In this document: in pieces, positions 10,463-22,100 of the stretch
How positions within the stretch are numbered: position 1 is the stretch's first letter
Layout: each line of letters starts with the position of its first letter
Assembly (NCBI GenBank): GCA_920105625.2
Contig: OV050030.1
Span: 93,750,652-93,814,651, forward strand
DNA length: 64,000 bases
Direction: 5' to 3'
DNA from: Clusia tigrina
Taxonomy: Eukaryota; Arthropoda; Insecta; Diptera; Clusiidae
Notes under the pieces: model-generated
Databases searched by the model: none
What the model was told of the DNA's origin: nothing
What the model saw: only the letters and a program-made list of their open reading frames with translations
Program-made: the position numbers and the translations under genes

Positions 10463-11076
10463 TTAGTTACAAGCTTTTTCTTGCAATTCACATTGTGTAA
10501 TTACAGTATTAGGCTTTATATAAATCGATCCTGAAGTCTGGTTTGAATTCCTGGACATAGTTGAGTTTTTTATGTTGGTGTATCCAGTCCGAGTATCCAT
10601 GGGTTCGTATTTCCGTTTTTGACTGAAGTTACTCAAGCCAAAACTGGTATCCATTACTTCGTGTTTGGATTGGTAATTTATATTGAAAGGGTTTGAATTG
10701 AAGGGTCTTTGGTTTTTCATATTATTATTCTGACTTTGGAAATTCAGGTTAAATTGGGGATATCTTGTTCTAGTATAATTTTCGCTGTACCTAATTATAT
10801 TATGTCTTGGGTATGAAAATATTTTGCTCCTTTATACAAAATGCCAGTGAAGTTGCTAGTGTCTGTTCCCTGGATGTATAAAATAATCTCTTCTACATTA
10901 TTTATGAACTCATAGAGAGTTCTAGGGTTGCCATGGAATTTTGCCAAATCTCTGATTGCATCGGGAATTCTAAGTGAATTGAAAATATCTACTGGATGCA
11001 TATCATTTCTGGCTGCGTTAGCCGAAGGGCCTGGGCGTGGATTAGTTTTCATTACATTTGTTTGGTCGAGTTCCAT
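10463..11076 (-). pseudogene. gag: E2 gag remnant, unit B
   Basis: The ATG at 11076 starts the 93-codon Gag N-terminal piece. The NPF-rich tail is at 10720-10463. The capsid middle is missing, as in unit A. Confidence 0.7.
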
Positions 11077-11190
11077 TATGTATTCCCAACCATCTAAAAG
11101 AATTTTTTTTTTTTTTATAAGGAGAGTGATTGTGTAGAGTTGTCTGGAATTGAAGTTAGGATTCGATCGTTAGGGACCGAAAACTGCGCC

Positions 11191-11518
11191 AGTTACGAAG
11201 TTAAATAAAACAACCTTTCCACTTCACAATCAATTTTGTAATAATCCCCAATTAATTCAAAGTTCAAGTATTTATATCGTAAAATATGCTTATTCTAAAG
11301 AAATTAATTTCATGAATTTACATTGAATTTTAGTTGGATGATTATTGGGAATTTAAATTGGAGATTTTACAAAGAATTTTATGCTGGATGATTTTATAGT
11401 GAATTTGAATCTGTTGTTTTTAATTTGAATATGAATTGGATGATTTTACAAAGAATTTGATGCTGATGTGGCTGCTGCTGTTGGTATTAATATTGTTGTT
11501 GTTAGTGTGAATGTAACT
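11191..11518 (-). repeat. E2 LTR, unit B (328 bp)
   Basis: Has the same AGTTAC/GTAACT ends, upstream purine run and downstream TGGCGCAG as the unit A copy. Confidence 0.82.
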
Positions 11519-11641
11519 CCTCCCTGCTTAGAGTAGCGCTATGGCCAGAGAGAGCTTGATGTGGTAGGAGCGATACTACTTTCTGGTTGGAATATTGTTT
11601 CGTTTCTGCCCATGTCATTGGAGGTGCATCTCCTAGTGTCT

Positions 11642-11914
11642 TCATTTGAGAGTAGGCTGCTGATTCATGTTAATTTTTTGGTTTCTTCTTGTTTTATGGA
11701 AATCGTGCAGTAATCGGTGTTTTCTACCTGGGGCAAGTTTTGTTCGAATATATTCTTCATTATATAATATATACGGTGTTGTGTCATTAATAGGTTGTGT
11801 AATTATGTGAAGTATTTGATAAATTTTCGTTTCGACTATTGGTCTAAATATTATTTTTGTAAAAATATAATAGGCTTTGAGGTTTATTAATTCATAAAAG
11901 TTTTTGTCTGGCAT
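11642..11914 (-). pseudogene. env: Probable E2 env remnant, unit B
   Basis: A 90-codon frame with the same translation as the unit A copy, at the same position between pol tail and LTR. Confidence 0.5.
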
Positions 11915-11975
11915 TAAATGGGTGTCTTGTGGGTTCGATTGTCTATGTATTTAATTTAACTCTTTTGGACTTAGT

Positions 11976-12271
11976 TTTGAATTAATATTTAGTTCTACTT
12001 ATTCTTTGTTTCCTATTTTCGAATATTTTTTCCTTTTTTGTTTTTACTTTATGTAGTTTTTTGTTTGTTGTTGTTATAAGAGTTAGTTTGTTGTTTTGTT
12101 TGATTTTATGTTTAGTGAATCTAGGAGTGATTTTGTTTCGTCCGGATTCTTTTCTGAAAACCTCGTTATGGGTTCAAAATTTTCGTGGTTTGTTCTATTC
12201 TTGTTAAGTTTGTCTATTCTTTTACAGGTTTCTATTTCTAACTTTTAGGTGCTTAGGTTTTGGCCAATACT
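11976..12271 (-). pseudogene. pol: E2 pol C-terminal tail, unit B
   Basis: Carries the KITPRFTKH and NKKLHK motifs with the same internal frameshift as unit A. Confidence 0.65.
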
Positions 12272-12626
12272 GTAGGTAAAGGGTATTTCGTAGTCGGTCC
12301 AACCCGACTTCAGACTTCTTTATTCGTTTTTTGTTGATGAGTGTCAGAGACACTAATTTTAGTTATGTTCTTATTGGTTTTTCAAGATTTTGTGAATTTT
12401 ACTCTTCACACTTTTCACTTTTAATTTATACTAGGCGTATTTGATTCAAATCTTGTATCGAGCTCGTATCGAAGTGGTATACTTGGCAGCACTCTTTCAA
12501 AAAAAGCACTGAGAAATAAAAAATCCCAGGAAAATTTTCATGAGTAATTTTTAATCTCGTTGGTTTTCAAGCAATTTTCAATTTTCACGGAGCACGTTTG
12601 AAATCGCGTCCGCACAGTTTGAAATA
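12272..12626. other. Unassigned segment, unit B
   Basis: Counterpart of 3906-4260 with a few substitutions. No coding sequence is seen. Confidence 0.6.
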
Positions 12627-13656
12627 ATTAAACATAGAAAACACAATCAATGAGCGAAACTTTAACAAAGCACAACACGCCTATCTTAAAGGCAAATCAG
12701 TGGATACTGCTCCTCATGAAGTGGTTAGTTACATTGAAACAGGTGAACATGTGAAAAAATATGTTTTCGGCGCCTTCATAGACATTGAAGGTGCCTTCAA
12801 CAACGTGGAGCTTAATTCAATAATTTCGGCACTGGAGTGTATTGGGGCGGATGACGATGGTTCAATGGACCCAGAATATGTTGTAACATAGATTCATCAG
12901 CTCATCTGGATCTGGATAATAGGAAAGGAGTTACAAGACGAACTCCACAGGGCGGTGCTTTATCACCGATTCTGTGGAATCGTGTTTTTAACGAAATTCT
13001 CTCTAAGTTAGAAAGAGCTAGGATAAAGGTTGTTGCTTTTGCGGATGACGTTGTAAACTTGATAAAAGGAAAATGTATTCCCATAATCAGCGAACTGATA
13101 ATCTTTGCAATTTGGAGCGATCGGCAAAGCGAAATGGCCTTGGAGTCAATTCTAATAAGATGGAACTAGTTTTGTTCACAAGGAAATACAAGATACCAGT
13201 GTTAATCTACTATCGATAGTTGGTACTACAGTAAATCGTGGAGAGATCGGCAAAACGAAACGGTCTTGGATTTAATTCTAATAAGACGGAACTAGTTTTG
13301 TTCACTAGGAAATACAAGATACCAGTGTTCAGACTACCATCGATAGGTGGTACTACACTAAATATTGTGAAGGAGCCGAAATACTTGGGTATCCTCGACT
13401 CCAAGCTCTCATGGAAGAGAAACGTGGAGGAGAGGTCTAGGAAGGCTCTATGTGCTTTTTACACAAGTAACAGAACCTTTGGGAAACAACCGGGACAAAT
13501 CCATATATCGTGGATGTGCACGGAGGTAGTAAGACCTATTATATTGTACGGCGCACTGGTGTGGTAGGAAGCCACAAACACACCGTTGTTAATAAACAAG
13601 CTCCGTAAGGTATAAAGGCGCGCATGCCTATACATTAAGAGTGCAGCAGCAAAAGG
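12627..13656 (+). pseudogene. Non-LTR RT fragment, unit B
   Basis: Same RT motifs as 4261-5290. One difference near 13038 changes the catalytic box from AYADDV to AFADDV. It still carries the diverged 126-bp internal duplication. In this unit it lies downstream of the APE fragment at 5471-6087 in the same orientation, which is the normal order of a single element interrupted by the nested LTR elements. Confidence 0.85.
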
Positions 13657-13708
13657 AATACTTACAATTAGGGAATGTGACAAGAAATTTTTCTCAGGAC
13701 TCTATTTT

Positions 13709-13710
<2 letters not shown>

Positions 13711-13793
<83 letters not shown>
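13711..13793. repeat. (TA)n microsatellite, unit B/C boundary
   Basis: An uninterrupted TA run of about 80 bp. Compared with the A/B boundary, the short AT-rich stretch before the run is also missing. Confidence 0.95.
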
Positions 13794-13798
<5 letters not shown>

Positions 13799-14410
13799 TC
13801 AGCATTGATTATATTCAAGCCACAAGTATTATACTTGAAGAATATGTAAGTGGACTAATAATATCAGCATTCTACTGCCCACCAGACACAATATAGAGGA
13901 AGGCAAATATAAGCACTTTTTGGTACTCTCGGTAATCAATTTATCGCCGCTGGAGATTTCAATTTCAAGCATACGCATTGGGCTCTCGCCTAGTAACTCC
14001 AAAGGGGAGAAAGCTATTATCAATGATAACTAAACTAAGGCTGGACGTTTTATCTTGTGGCAGCCCCACAATTTCACCTACAGATAAAGGTAAGATACCA
14101 GACTTCATAGACTTCGGAGTGTCTAAAGGTTTACACAACATTCACTCCCATGTACAACCATAGCTAGATCTGTGCTCGGATCATACTCCGACAATAATAA
14201 CACTCAAATCCCAAACATTGTCGAAAAGAGACTATAAAATGGCCCTAGCTTCCAAGCAAACGGATTGGTTGAAATATAAAATGTACATCAGCTCGCATCT
14301 GAATCTGTCTGTATCCTTAAAAACAGACCAAGAAATAAATGCAGCTGTGTATGCATTCATAGAATTGTTATCCCAAGCGGCGAAGGTAGCTACCCCGCCC
14401 TATAAACCTG
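13794..14410 (+). pseudogene. Non-LTR APE endonuclease fragment, unit C
   Basis: Near-identical to 5471-6087, including the stop after the CPPDT motif and the frameshift before the GDFN motif. It is cut by the G-plus LTR at 14411. Confidence 0.82.
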
Positions 14411-14739
14411 TGTCATCTTATTTTATTTCTATGCTCCTATGTTTTCGATCTTATTATAAACTGGCAACTCTTTCTTTTGTTTACTCACATTTTGAAATTT
14501 CCTTTTTGCCATAAAAGAGCACACGATCATTAGTGCTCAGTTCTCGTTTTGCATTCAAGCCGATCGGATCGTTGTCTACAATTCAACAATACTTCACATA
14601 CACATTTAACACTTACATATCTCTTTGTATCTTAATTACTAAATAAACATTTATTAACTTTTCGTGAATGGGTTTTAATGTCAAGGGCAAATCGTGGTAA
14701 GATTTCGCGTCTTCATCCAACTCGACCATCCGTGTGACA
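14411..14739 (+). repeat. 5' LTR of G-plus, unit C (329 bp)
   Basis: Same length and ends as 6088-6416. The primer-binding-like TTCAGAAGTGGGAT follows directly. Confidence 0.85.
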
Positions 14740-14851
14740 ATTTTCAGAAGTGGGATAAGAGAATCGTCGACATTAATAGAAAAAATAAAGTGTATGTGAT
14801 AAGACGAAAAGAAAAAAAAAAAGAAACGGTTGTGAAATAAGCGGGCGTCTT

Positions 14852-16275
14852 ATGGATAAGTGGACAATCGTTCAGCTTAAGAAAAAGTTACGCGAAATCG
14901 AAAGGAATTTGATGGAGAAATTGAGGGGTGACGTTGAGCGTGTTCAGCGGACTATGGAGTCGCTCACTCATCAGTTTCAAACTTATTCAACGAGGACGGC
15001 GACGATGGGTCCAAACGCCGCGCAAGTGTAGAACTCTGTTGCAGAGATATTCAAAAATGTAACCGTCGCATCGGAGCATCAAAAACCACCACCATTCTCA
15101 TTGAATAACGACAACGAAGCAAATGAGAGGGAGAGAAAAATCTAACAGGCTGATGATTTGTTGACATGTTTTAATTCTGATGTGCTTGTTGCTAGAACAA
15201 ACATTGAGGGTGCGCCGACAGCAAACAGTAACGTATGTGAAGGCCATGTAGCAACAAACAGACGAGGAGAGTCCAATGTGTTGATAGACACTAATATGCC
15301 ACAGCAAGCGAATGTGCTCGACATTAATGTCTATGAGCAACAACAACGTACAGTGCCAATGTATACAACAGAGGAGCTCAGTCGTGTTAATATGAGGCAA
15401 AGATCAGACTTGCTTGTGTAGGCAACAACAGTGACATCACCAGCCGTTGGAATAAATATGCAAAAGATGTTTAGACCTACGATGAGTTCTATGAACGCAA
15501 CAGCAACGTCATATGAGCCCAATGAGCGTGTTTTTAAAATTTGTGATGAGTTAAAAACGAATTTGAACAGTAATCAATCACCATTCAGTATAAATAACAA
15601 TTTTAGTGTGCGAGAAATTATTGAAGTTTTGCCAACATTCGACCCTAATAATGACGTTATTACTTCGGTTCAATTTATTGAAAGGGTTGAAGAATTAAAA
15701 AAACGCATATCGGTGGAATGACGGAATTGTTTTGTTCGCGATTCATGGTAAACTTTTAGGCTCAACCAATATTTAAAAGCTGGCATGACTTTGTAACTAT
15801 GTTTATAGACGATTTTCGGTGTGTCTTAAATAGTGCCGATATTCATATTCAAATGATGCAAACACACCAGAAAAGAGGTGAAACTATGGTGGAATACTAC
15901 TACAGTATGTTGGCAATCGGTCGTCGCGGTCAACTAGATGACAATGCTATTATAAAATACGTTATAAATGGATTATTTGACGAAAGTGTGCGAAGAACAC
16001 TATCTGCAATGTTATTCGCAAAGTGTTCAGATTTTCTAAAATCGTTACAAAATATTGTGTTAAGCTCTAGAGCGCATGTGTACGCTCCGCGAGTGCAAAG
16101 TAACACACTTTCAAACAGACAGAAATAATGGGAAAAAAGAAAACGACAATAACGTGAGTAAAACAAAAACTAAATCGGGTATTCCATGTTATAATTGTCG
16201 GGAAATTGGACATACGAGTATATCCCGAAATTGTCCAAAACCCCAACGAAAACCTCGAGAACCGATCAATGCTAT
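14852..16275 (+). pseudogene. gag: G-plus gag remnant, unit C
   Basis: The ATG at 14852 is followed by the same in-frame TAG (15029) as unit B. This copy keeps the capsid core, at 15431-15721 and 15799-16128 in two frames. That core includes RGETMVEYYYSMLAIGRRGQ and AIIKYVINGL, typical of the retrotransposon Gag family. The zinc knuckle CYNCREIGHTSISRNC follows at about 16185-16240. Stops between the pieces make it non-functional. Confidence 0.75.
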
Positions 16276-16617
16276 TGATAATGTGAAAATGATAACAAAG
16301 TGTATCAAACTTAATGAAGGACAATTCGAACCATTAGTGGATTCGGGAAGTGCCGTGTCACTAGTAAAACATTCTGTTGTTGAAAAACTCAATTGACACG
16401 TCGAACAGTGCTGTAGATCATTACAAGGTTTTGCTGGAGGTGAATATAAATGCGTGGAAAAAATAAACGTTAAAGTAACAATCGATGAACAGTGCTATGA
16501 CTTCGAACTATTTGTTGTTAATGATAAAATAATGACATGTGATGTTTTAATTGGACTAGACATTTTGTCAAATGGTCTTGTGGTAATCGAAAATGGAAAT
16601 GCCAAGTTTACGCTATA
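16276..16617 (+). pseudogene. G-plus protease remnant, unit C
   Basis: Contains LVDSGSAVSLVKHSV and, after a stop at 16394, the VLIGLDIL block. One codon longer (GTT) than unit B at the end of the first part. Confidence 0.75.
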
Positions 16618-18746
16618 AATGACATTAATATACGGTACGGTGAAAATCTAAAATCTGACGAAAAGAATAAACTTGTTCGGTTACTAAGTGAACACTTGAA
16701 TTGTTTTGGCGAAAATTTAAATGAACTCGGGAAATGTAGCGGGATGAAAATGGAGATTTCGGTCACATCTCCTAAGCCAGTTTCAAGGAAAGCATACGCA
16801 TTACCGATCCCAAAACAACAAGTGGTTCACCGAATCGTGAATGAACTTTTAGATTTGAATATTATACGTCCGTGGTCATCAGTATATGCATCGCCAATTC
16901 TACTTGTACCTAAGGCAAACGGTGAAGACCGGTTATGTGTGGATTACCGAGCGTTAAATGCGGTAACTGAAAAACAACCATGGCTAATGCCTACGGTCGA
17001 TGGTGTGCTGTCAACATTATCAGGTAAAAAGTATTTTACGACACTCGACATGATGTCTGGGTATTACCAAATTGAGATTAAGGTGCGATCGGAAATGTTT
17101 ACTGCCTTCATCACCCCCAACGGTCATTTTGAATTCAATCGGATGCCTTTTGGGCTGAAAAATGCTCCATGCGTGTTCCAGAAAATGATGATGACTATGG
17201 TAAAACCATTGAAGGGAAAAGTCGTGAGCTACGTCGATGAGGTCATAGTTGGGTCGAATACATTTGAAGAAGGCCTAAAGAATTTGGAAGAGTTTTAAAA
17301 ATTATACAGCGAGAAGGTCTTATACTAAGAGTCTCAAAATGTTTCTTTATGAAAAACAATGTAACATTTTTGGGTCATGAACTAGACGAACATCGAATAA
17401 AACCCGGTCGTATTAAAACCATCGCCATAAAAGAATTTCCAACACCAACTAATGTCACGGAAATAAGACGTTTTCTAGGCTATACTTCCGTAAATTTGTG
17501 GAGAATTATGCTGAGATTGCTTCACCGCTGACAAGGCTAACGAGAAAGGACGTCTCATTCAATTGGTGCCATGATTGTGAAGATGCTTTTAGAACGATGA
17601 CGAAAATAATTAGCAGTGAACCTGTTTTAGGAATCTACAATATGGGGAAAGAGCAGGAACTCCACACTGACGCAAGCAGTGTAGGGCTGGCAGCAATACT
17701 CATGCAGAGAGAAGATGAACGTACGAAAAGACCAATTGCGTATTTCAGTCGTGTTTGCAGTGATGCTGAAAGTAAATACCATGCTTACGAATTAGAAATA
17801 TTGGCGTTAGTCGAAGCGTGCGAGCGGTTTCGAATGTTCCTACTGGGCAAAGATTTCTTTATTTATACTGATTGTGCAGCTATTTCGAGCATGAAAGCCA
17901 CAACACCTATGGTTCCACGAGTGTCACGGTGGTTATTAAAGTTGCTCGAGTACGAGTATACTGCATGTCACCGTCCAGGGAAACAAATGTCTCACGTCGA
18001 TGCAATGACACGTTATTCGATCATAGTCCCAGTCAAGTCAACGAAAACAAAACCAGTATTGGATGCACTTGACCACATCACATTGTATTTTGGTTTGCCA
18101 AATAGGATCGTCACCGATAGAGGTTCGGCATTTACATCAACAATATTCGGCAAATATTGCAATATGAATGAAATTCAGCATATAAAGGTTGCTGTACGTA
18201 CACCGCGAGCCAACGGTCTTGCTGAAAGGATCAATCAGTCTGTATTGTCATACTTGAGAACGTCAACCAACTCAAAAGATTGGGACACTGAATTGCGCAA
18301 TGTGCAGTGGAAGTTGATGTCATCTATGATTTTCCATTGAAGGACATCAGCGCTAATAAATTGCTATCTGCCACTCACGAGGACAATTTCGATAAGGACA
18401 AGATGACGCCAAGCGACCGAAGAAACGAAGCTATTGGGAATATTTCGGCGGCTCGAGAAAAGTGGAAAATTCGATTCGATGCAAAGCACAAAGAGCCACA
18501 CCAGTACCAGGAGGACGATCTCGTTCTGATAGAAAGTGCGATGCCTAGCACAGGAGAATCCCGAAAACTAGACAAAAAGTATAGAGGTCCATACGCTATT
18601 GCCAAGGTATTACGGTTCGACAGATACGTTGTTGAGGACATTGTGGGTGCCCCAAGGAATCAACGTAAGTTTAGCACTGTAGCTAGCAGCGACAAATTGA
18701 AGCCATGGTGTGCACTATTCCCTGAAATTGATGATGATGTACATAC
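16618..18746 (+). pseudogene. pol: G-plus pol remnant, unit C
   Basis: RT at 16696-17298 has a well-preserved body (DYRALNAV, FGLKNAPCVFQ) but the same YVDEV box. The frame breaks after the NLEEF motif and near 17480 as in the other units. RNase H keeps both HTDASS and YTDC. Integrase has the same HHCC and first-Asp deletion near 18007. The GPY/F domain at 18307 onward is interrupted by the G-minus LTR at 18747. Confidence 0.88.
18743..18746. repeat. Target-site duplication ATAC, left
   Basis: ATAC directly before the G-minus LTR is repeated directly after it (24503-24506). The uninterrupted site in unit A has ATAC once. Confidence 0.9.
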
Positions 18747-19099
18747 TGTAGCACACAATAAAACACCACTTGCCTGGTTGAGTTATACTTTATTAATCAT
18801 GCTTACAACGCCAACGCTGTTGCTAGCACGCCATGTAGCGGCTTAATGTGCAGACTCGCTTAATGTGCAGAATCGCTTAATGTGCACATTCAGCGACTGC
18901 TTATATCTTATTTGAATATATACAGGGTTTGAATAACCTACAGACTAATTATGAAAATATATACAAGATGTGAATAATAACTTACAGACTAATTATGAAA
19001 ATATATACAAGATGTGAATAATAACTTACAGACTAATTATGAAAATATATACAAGATGTGAATAATAACTTACAGACTAATTATATAAATATTACTACA
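18747..19099 (-). repeat. G-minus 3' LTR (353 bp)
   Basis: Ends in TGTAG/CTACA. It contains a 13-bp motif CGCTTAATGTGCA repeated in tandem (about 18853-18895) and about three copies of a roughly 44-bp AT-rich block (18940-19085). On the minus strand it is preceded by CAGGATGGCCGAAT, matching the pre-LTR segment of G-plus. Confidence 0.93.
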
Positions 19100-19154
19100 A
19101 TTCGGCCATCCTGACCAGGAGATCACCTGATCTCCAGATGAATATAAAACAACT

Positions 19155-22100
19155 TTAACCGTTTGATCCTGATCTCCCTTTGAACCATGGACGAATATTT
19201 GCAACGGCCCACACTCCTTTATATGGCGTTCGTGATTGTTGGAATCCGTCAACATCTGCGATAAGATATCGATCATGTCTCAAAACTTTTGTAATTTTAT
19301 ACGGCCCTCGAAATTTAGGAATTAATTTTTTAGAAACTCCAGCGTGTGAATCGAAATTTTTGACCATTACATAGTCTCCCTCAAAATATTTTTTTGGTAG
19401 TTGCCGTTTTTTGTCTACATATTGTTTATTATAAGCTTGTGCTCGTTTTTGATGTAACGCAGCTTTCTCACGCAATTCCCCATGACTTAACTGTTCTTTA
19501 CCTTGTTCGACTTCATTTAAACATTCACCTAACATATCTATCACTTTTCCTCTCTGTTTAATGCCAAAAAGCATTTTACTTGGATGTTCTTTTATTGTTC
19601 GATGCATTGAATTATTAAGTGTATACTCAACTGTTTCTAAGACAGTATCCCAATGAAGTCCCTTTTCAGGATCGGTCAATTTTGCTATCATTGGTCCCAA
19701 ACTCCTATTCACTCTTTCGACTTGACCGTTTGCCTGTGGGGAAGCGGTTGCTACTTTTATGTGTTGTACATTATGTCTTCCTAAAAATTCCCTGAACTCA
19801 TCGGACGTAAAACTACTTCCTCTATCTGAAATTATAATTTTTGGGCGACTATATGCTCTAAAATAATCACTAAGTGCTTCTATTACTTCCTTTGTATTCG
19901 TAGTTTTAGTAGGATACAGCCTAACGAACTTTGTACAAGCATCAATCACAACTAAAATGTGTTTTTTAGATCGAGAATTGTCAACTGGCCCATAGTGGTC
20001 TACATGCACCACCTCAAAAGCTAAATTTCCCTTAGGTATATTGTGGAGGAACCCTTCTTCTCGGCCGTGTTTAGTTGAATAAACAATGCATTTTAAACAA
20101 TTTTGTATGTGTTTAGCTACTTTATCTCTTATTTTAGGGAACCAATAGATTTTTGAAATAAGCTCGCTGGTTTTATCTATGCCTATATGACCCATTTCAT
20201 CGTGATACTTATAAACGACATGATTTTCCATATCTTCTGGGACACAAAACAAAACTGTACCGTCACTATTTTTTTTATAAATAACTCCATTTCGCATCTC
20301 ATATTGACAATGTTCAGAATTTTGCAAATGTTCACGCAATTCAATCAATTTTTTATCTTTACCTTGACAGATGATAAGGTTTTCCTCAAAAGTGTTAGGT
20401 TCTAAAACCAACACATTATTACACCGACTTAACGCATCTACATGTTGCATGCGAGCACCGGCACGATGCTCTAACACATAATCGAAATTTTGTAATTCTA
20501 AAGCCCATCTGGCTATTCTAGGGTTAAGTTCCTTTTTATTAAGGGTCATTGTTAAAGAATTGCAGTCCGTTACAATTTTAAACTGTTTACCCTGAAGATA
20601 CACACGAAAACGTTGTAAAGCGTTTATTATAGCCAATGTTTCAAGCTCAAAACTATGATACTTGGCTTCGGTTTCAGTTGTTCTTTTCGAAAAATAAAAT
20701 ACTGGATGCAACCTACCATCTTCCTTTTTTTGCATGAGAACGGCTCCGTAGCCCATGGAACTAGCATCACAGTGTAATTCTGTAACAGCTTTCGGATCAT
20801 ACAGTGCGAGGATCGGTGATTCTATCAATTTTTTCTTAAGAATCTCAAAAGTCTCTAGTTCTTTCTGTCCAAAATTGAATTTATTATCTTTTTTTGTTAA
20901 GTCATATAATGGTTTAGCTAATACAGAAAAATTCTTGATAAACCTCCTAAAATAAGAACACAATCCAAGAAAACTTTGTACCGTGTGAAGTTTTTGTGGT
21001 ACTGGAAAGTTTTTTACTGCCTCAATACCCTTTTCATCAGCTTTTATTCCTTCTCCCGTTATCGTGTAACCTAAATACTTCACACTTGATTGCAGAAATT
21101 CACATTTATCTAGTCTCAGTTCTAGTTTATTATCAACTAATCGCTTAAAAACTTCAGTTAATATTTCTAAATGTTCGGATAAATTTTCGGTTGCTATCAT
21201 TATATCATCTAGATATACAATCAATTTGTCCTCACGTATCATATCAGCAAAAATTTTACTAACGAATCTCTGAAATGTCGAAGGGGCATTTTTTAGCCCA
21301 AACGGCATTCTTAAAAACTCGAACTGTCCTAATGGGGTAATGAAAGAAGTAAATTTTACTGAATCAGTTTGCATGTACACGTGAAAAAATCCATTCTTTA
21401 AATCTAATTTTGTGAATAATTTCTTCTTTGCCAGCCTGTCTAACAAATCGTCGATAAGAGGGATCGGATAGTTATCTTTAAATGTCACCTTATTTAATGT
21501 GCGATAGTCAATACACATTCGTAAATCACCAGTTTTTTTTCGAACTAATACAATTGGTGAAACAAATTCTGACTCGCTAGTTTTTATATAACCTTTATTC
21601 AAATATTCATCTAATAATTTCTGCAGCTCTGCCTTTTCTGTATATGAGAGTCGCCTAGGAGGACAATTAAAGGGCTTTGCATTTTCTAGCACTAATTTCA
21701 TTTCGCACTTCACCAATGGTTCATTAGGACGATCAGGTTTTAAATAATACAAATTAAAAATTTCTTCAAACTGCTTTTTCGCTGAATAGCTTACATTGTC
21801 ACCAATACTTAAATTTATTTCATTTTCAACAAAATTATCAACTAACAAAAGTGACTCATCAAACATTTCTTTATTTTCTGTTAATTTCTGCCTATCTATT
21901 TTTGTATTCTTCTCAATTTTATCTTCTACTTTAAAGTCACTTTTTTCCAATTCATTTTGTTTTTCAATTTCTTCTTTTTCTATTTCATAACATTTTTCGA
22001 TTTCTTTTTGACTATCAATTTTAAAATTACCATCACATTTTATTTTTTCTTTACATTTCGCAAATAAATTATCAATTTCTATTTTAGAAATAAAATTAGA

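Larger units (their letters stand above)
10091..12271 (-). mobile_element. E2 errantivirus fragment, unit B
   Basis: Same order and breakpoints as 1725-3905, with scattered single-base differences, for example a Gag codon near 10679. Confidence 0.75.
14411..18746 (+). mobile_element. G-plus Gypsy-type LTR retrotransposon, unit C (main part)
   Basis: This is the longest copy, with the full gag region missing from unit B. It is interrupted at 18746 by the G-minus insertion and resumes at 24507, ending in the truncated 3' LTR at 24685. Confidence 0.9.
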
